Below are positions 51,501 to 57,500 of a stretch of 64,000 nt of DNA, in pieces. Origin of the DNA: Heligmosomoides polygyrus polygyrus. Its lineage: Eukaryota > Nematoda > Chromadorea > Rhabditida > Heligmosomidae. The notes below the pieces were generated by a model. The model saw only the letters and a program-made list of their open reading frames with translations, ran no database searches and had not been told where the DNA came from. Location of the stretch: contig OX377205.1 in the NCBI GenBank assembly GCA_947396885.1, positions 54,916,676 to 54,980,675 on the forward strand, given 5' to 3'. Within the stretch, counting starts at the first letter, position 1. Every line of letters begins with the position of its first letter. The position numbers and the translations under genes were made by a program.

Positions 51501-54500
51501 GCGATGGAATTCCGGCGACGAATTTTGCAGAGCGACGCGAAAGAATTTGAATCGCCGCATCGCCCATCGCTCTGCAAGGAAGCTCGACGACAATCCATCT
51601 AGGACCAACGCTAAACACCGCGTGCGGCACGAAAAAGTATGCCATGCCCGCGTTGGGCGCGGGAAGAAATCGCGCATGCCGATCGCCACTGTTGCGGCGA
51701 AGTTTCCTTTGGCTATCCAAGCCCGTGCGGCGGAATGGCCATGAACTAAGCGCCGCGATGCCATCGCGACAATGGAAGTATGCCCCCGGCTGTTTCCCAT
51801 ATAAGAAGAAAAAGAAATTCGCTATTATGTCACATTTCGTTCTTTTTTCTGAAGTGCCTGGCTTTGCTCCAAGCTTAATAGTTCAAAGAACTGGTAGTGG
51901 TGGGTGTAAATCATTCCTTCATCGAATGAAACGATGATAATTGTAATAAATTCAAAAAGCAGTTAAACTGTTAATCTTAAAAGAAATATATCAATATTCG
52001 ATTGAATTTCGGATATTCCAGAAAAGTTTTTGAGTTTAAGCTGCTTCAGAGTTTTAATTAAGTTTCTATCTTTTTTAAAGCGCTCACAATATAGATCATT
52101 ACACTTGTGCATTGTTAGGCTTCCGCTTGCTTCGTTTGCTTTAGGATGACATATGCATGATAAAATGAAGACGATATGGTGTTCTGAACGTGGTGATGTT
52201 TTGGTGAAAAGCTTTACGCTTTTTTGCACAAAACCGTTTGTTTTTAAGGGAACATTAAATTTTAAAGAAATTAACGCATTTACCGGAATTTACCGGCGAA
52301 TTTCCGCGTTAAAAATTTGCGATAAAAAATTTATCGGCGGCAAGTGAGCGCACACCCCTGATCAGCATAAAGCAACGTCCAAGGGACGGGTTTCTGAAGA
52401 TCTCCTGTAATGGCATTCATGATTACAACAAAGAGGGGCGGGAAAGTGCAGAACCCTGGTGCACTCGAACAGAGATGAGAAACTCCATCGAGATTCCAGC
52501 CACAGCTTGAACTCAACTCTTTGAAAAACAGTCGAGAATTCGCACCCACTCAGTAAGCTCTTCGGGAAATTATACTGTCTTAAAGCGTACCATAACACTT
52601 CACGCGAAACGCGATCGAAGGCCTTTTCCAAGTCGAGGAAGGCAATATGCACGGCTTCTGTTTCTCGCAGTGCTTTCTATAAGTAGGCGAACGGCGTGTA
52701 TGGCATCGATAGTGCCACAGCCAGCTACGAAACCTCACTTATTGCTGGAAAGCTAGACGATATCACGAATTCGTCCGACGACAATTCGCTCAAAGATCTT
52801 CATGCTATGCGCAAGCAAGCGAATCGGACGGTAACTGGGACAGTCTGCAGGACCTTTCTTCTTCCAAATCGGAATCGTCGTACTTTGGCGCCAACACTCA
52901 GACACTTTCTTCTCCAGGCAACCTGAATAAAGAACTTCCCCAACCAGTAAGCCGCCACATCGTCGGGCCGAGTTGCTTCGCCTGGCCTCATCTTCTTCAA
53001 AGCCGCTTGAATCTCCTCCACGGTGTTCTGAACGGGGCCGTGGGTTGCAGCCGCTGAAGGGATGGCTGGATGAGGAAATTCTACCGTACAGATTTCCTCA
53101 AAGTAATCGCACCATCGCCTCAATGCCTTCTCACGGTTCGTAAGAAGATGACCGTTCTCTTCAATGAAGCCAAAAAAAAACTCAATATCCTCGGTCTGCC
53201 GATGGCGGTCTTGGGAAGTCGATACAGATACCGCTCACCATCGCGCGACTCGAGCTTCTCGATGACATCCCTATAATGAGCGGTTTTCGCAACATCCACG
53301 GCCTTCTTTGCAGCTTTCTTCGCTTCATGGTACTTCCGCCAGTTATAGTCTGTCTTTCCGCCGAGGAACACGTGATAGAGCAACTTCTCCTCTTGTACTT
53401 TTGCTTTCACGTCGTCTGTCCACAGCCATGCCTGCTTGTCGAGCTTGAGTCGACATGGCTTCGTAATTCCGAGTTCCGACTGTGCACCTTGACGTATCGT
53501 GTCGGTCGCCTTCTTCCAAGCTCGGCAACCGCAGGCGAGAAATCACAGCTGCTTCCTTTCCTCTTATTCGCCACCACTTGATTCCTTGTGCACCCCATCG
53601 CTTGACCTACTTCAGCCTTGGAGGAGCGATCTTTAGATTGCAGATCAGCGGTCGATGCCGTGGGGCGATCGTCTCATACGGTTCGACCTTCGCGTCTGTG
53701 ACAAGACCTCAGTCACGATCCTTGACAAGGACAAAGTCTGTCTGAGTTTTATTATTCCCACTTTAGTATGAGATGAGGTGGGAGTCGTGTTTATGAAACA
53801 CGGTCTTCACTATGGTCATGTTATGCGATTCCACATACTCAAGGATATGTTCACCATCTGCACTGCGCGATCCAACAAGACCGTACCCGTCTTTCGTCGC
53901 AACCACGTGCCCATTAAGGTCATCAGCGACTACGATGACATCCTTCGGCTGTACCTCTGCTGATTCTCATCAAGCAGGCTCCAAAACTCCTTGGCTTGAT
54001 TGAAGCAGCCAGTCTGCGAAGCATACGCAAAGAAGTGATAGAGTCGCTCCTTAGCGGCGACAACGATCTTCATCAATCGATCGTCAAAGCGCTCGACGCT
54101 TACAATCGACTCACGAAATCGTTAGGAGACGATTATTCCGACACCACTGGTGGTCCTGGGACTTCCAGAACGGCCTTAAAGCCACGTCCTGTGTCACTTG
54201 ACTTGCTGCAGGACCACATCTCCTGTACCGCAAAGAAATCAGTTCTTCTTCGCTTCAGAGCTTCAACCAACTCGCACGAGCGGTCCGCCACGTATCCACA
54301 TTCAGCGCTGCCACGCGGGTGTGCTTACGTTACGGGACTTTCGGACTAGCTCAGTTGCCCCCCCCCCCCCGGTGCCGTCCTCGCAGGGACCATCGTATAC
54401 TTTCCACACTCGCCGGGCTTTGCGAGTGCGCGTCGGCTTCCGCGAACGCCGTAGATCTCGAGAAACTTGAACTGTCACACACCATGTGATGTGACATGGG

Positions 54501-57500
54501 TCTTCGAAGACCGGCCTGTCACAATGGCCTGTCGCCTGTCGCCATCGTCAGTGTCCGTGCTTAGCTTAGCTCGCAGAGCAAGCAGTTTCCAGTGGCACCA
54601 GGTGGAGGAACGGATGTCGCCACCATTGACTTCTCTATCCGCTAGCCAACGCAAATCTTTGTATGGGCCTAATGCGCATTTTAAATTACTTCCAGGACAC
54701 TCCTCGGAAGTAGAATGAGTGGCGCATCCCACAAATAAATCGAATAACGCCGTTCTCTATCTATTTGTTATCGTTCTTCTTACCCATGCACATTTCGTAG
54801 TCTTTAGACCATGACGTAACAATAGACCGGCACTAAAATATCACATTAAAAATAACGAATACCATCTCTTCGTAATCTTCGCTCCACGATGCCGCTACTA
54901 CAGTGAGCTCGCGCTTTAAAACGAGTTTTGCGACAAGTAGTTTCTTCCCTACAACGATTCCCTGTGCAAGCCTGGAGGCAGGAGGACGCTGTGATACTTG
55001 GGAGGGGCCACCTTCCAAAAAAGTTTAATGAGGACAAAGCGAATCAAGGAATACTGCTAACGAAAAAACCAACAAACTAACTATAATACTGCTGTGTTGT
55101 GAGCCCAGTTGACGCAAAGGAGAACATAGATTTCGGCAGGGGAAGAGACTCCGGGGTTGTGACACGACTAACGCACTCGTATTGAAATTGCCTACACCCT
55201 GCAGTTTTTGCCAAAATAAGGATGACAAACTAAGGATCGTAAAGATCGCAGAGATCAGTGATCGTAGAGAGGAAATAATGGTGCATTAACATACACCTCG
55301 AGCGCGTGGAGAGCAGTCGGGGGATGCACCGGCTGTCGCCTGCACTCGATACCAGCTTCCTGGTTCGGATTTCTCGTCCAGGCCAACCAAGCCTTCCATC
55401 CCTCCGAGATCGATGAATTGGTACCAGACTGTCTGGGAAGGATAACGCGCTCACTTGTTCACCGGCTGGCCACCGCAAGCCATTGTGTGGTCAAATACGC
55501 ATTCAACTCGCCTCCACGACATCCCGTAGGAGAATGCGTGGCGCATTCCAAAGGGGATTGAATAACGCACTACAAAGGGATCCATTTATCCTTTAACATA
55601 CACCTCATGTAGCTACGTACTGCGTGTGCGCGCCACGGTGACCCCCTGAAGGTGTTAGGTTGTCCGGAAAGTTCTCAGCGTCTTAGTGCTTCTACTACCG
55701 GCGTCTTTGAACTACCGTACCTTTCTCTAATCTTATCGGATTTAGTCGAAATAAGCACTATTCGAATCAACACACTTGCTAACGGGCCACCAGTAGACTT
55801 ACTCCATGAGCGAAAAAAATTGATTCGACAAAATCCACGAAAGGCTGGCTTGGTCCTGATTGGTGAAGGTTTTGCCAGCGAGAAAGTTCTGAAAGTGTGT
55901 GACAAGGTGGTAGCTGGTTGGTGAGAGGACTGGAGAATTTGACGGGTGAGGCAGAACTTCAACCCTTCATTCATTCAATTTTCGAATAGTGATTTCTGAA
56001 ACGCGTGGACGGACGTTATCGTGCAAAAGAATCGGGCCTCTTCTGTTGACAAATGCTGGCTGAAGTTGACGCAATTTTCGGTGCACTTCGTCGATTTCCT
56101 TACAGTAGGGCTCTGTGTGATCGTTTGGCCTGGTTCCAAAAAGTTGTAGTGGATCACACCAGGCGCCGACCACCACACGGTGACTATTACTTTTTTGGTG
56201 GATGCTCGCCTTTGGAAAATGCCTAGGGGATTCGTCGGCGTTCAATCACTATCCGGAACGTTTCCTGATATCATACAGAATCCAGTTTCATCACCATTGA
56301 TAATTCGATCCAAAGACGGATCAGCTTTGTTGCGTAAGAGTGGGGAAGAACAAATCTCAAAACAACAATTTTTGCCGCTCACTCAACTTGTAAGGCACCC
56401 TGTTTTCGAGCTTTTCACCTTCCCAAAGCGTTTCAGAGCATCTGCAACAGCAGCTTTACTGACGTCTAGCTCTTCTGCGATCCCACGAACTGTTTGGAAT
56501 GGTTCAGCTTCCACCAATTCCTTCAACTCATCGTCCAGGATTGCTCTAGGTCAACCGCTACGGGGATCAACTTCGAGGCTGAAATCTCCGCTCCGAAATC
56601 TAATGAACCACTGGCGCACAGTGCTTTCTCCAACACTATTAGGCCCCACACTCGGTTGATTTGTCGAGCTGTCTCGGCTGCTGATTGTCTCAGTTTGAAG
56701 TTAAAACAAAAAATCGTTCGGAATCGCTCTTTCGACATAACTCAATAAGCCCCTCAAAACAGAAATATGAAACAACGTTGAAACATGAATTGTTTAGTCA
56801 GAAAGAGCGAAAAATTCCATACAGAAAGTAGCATTAATGCGCAATACAAGCTGAATTTTTACTTAGTAATAGACGAATGAAATAGTAACACAAAACGCTG
56901 AGAACTTTCCGTACAACATCCCACCACATAATATCATAGCACCGAGAGGAGCCTAGGCAGGATGTTTTCCAATAATGCCAGCTTTGCCTCAACCGCAGGA
57001 AGCCGATGCACTTCTACAGTTTTGGAGGAAAAGTAGTACCGTGCTTAATGTTCACGTTACGAATGTTTTCCGACAAATTATAGGCCGTTACGAAGAAGGA
57101 GAAGCACAGACTCACGCTCTAGAGATGTACCAGTTCCCTGAATTTCATAAAGACACTCATATTTTTTCCTTGCATTCGTTTCAAGCTACCTCAACGTTCC
57201 AAAGAGGCTTCCAATACTGATAAATAATATGGTGGGACAGTGCAAAACAAAGGAGAAATGGAAACGAAATAGCTATATGTCTTACCACAACCGTCAGAAT
57301 ACTTTTTGTGCGCTTCCATGGCCGATTTGCCTCCTTCTGGTGACGTTTCTTCACACAGCCGTGGCACTGGCACTCGTGTTCATCAACTTTGACTAGTTCT
57401 GCAAGTACATCTAAACAAGAAGAGAGATGAAGTCTGAGAACCAAAAGACGAATGTCTAAACGAGGACAACGAGTGCTGAGGAATCGCAAAGAAAGTGGTT

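Larger units (their letters stand above)
47124..52360. mobile_element. hAT-like element splitting RTE LINE 1 (5.24 kb with nested insertions)
   Basis: Ends CAGAGGTGTGCG... and ...CGCACACCCCTG with the 8-bp duplication ATCAGCAT at 47116-47123 and 52361-52368. Subterminal TTTACCGG/CCGGTAAATT repeats occur at both ends, as in 24164-25619. Within it lie foldback arms, RTE 2, a mariner and a MITE. No hAT transposase recognised. Confidence 0.85.
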
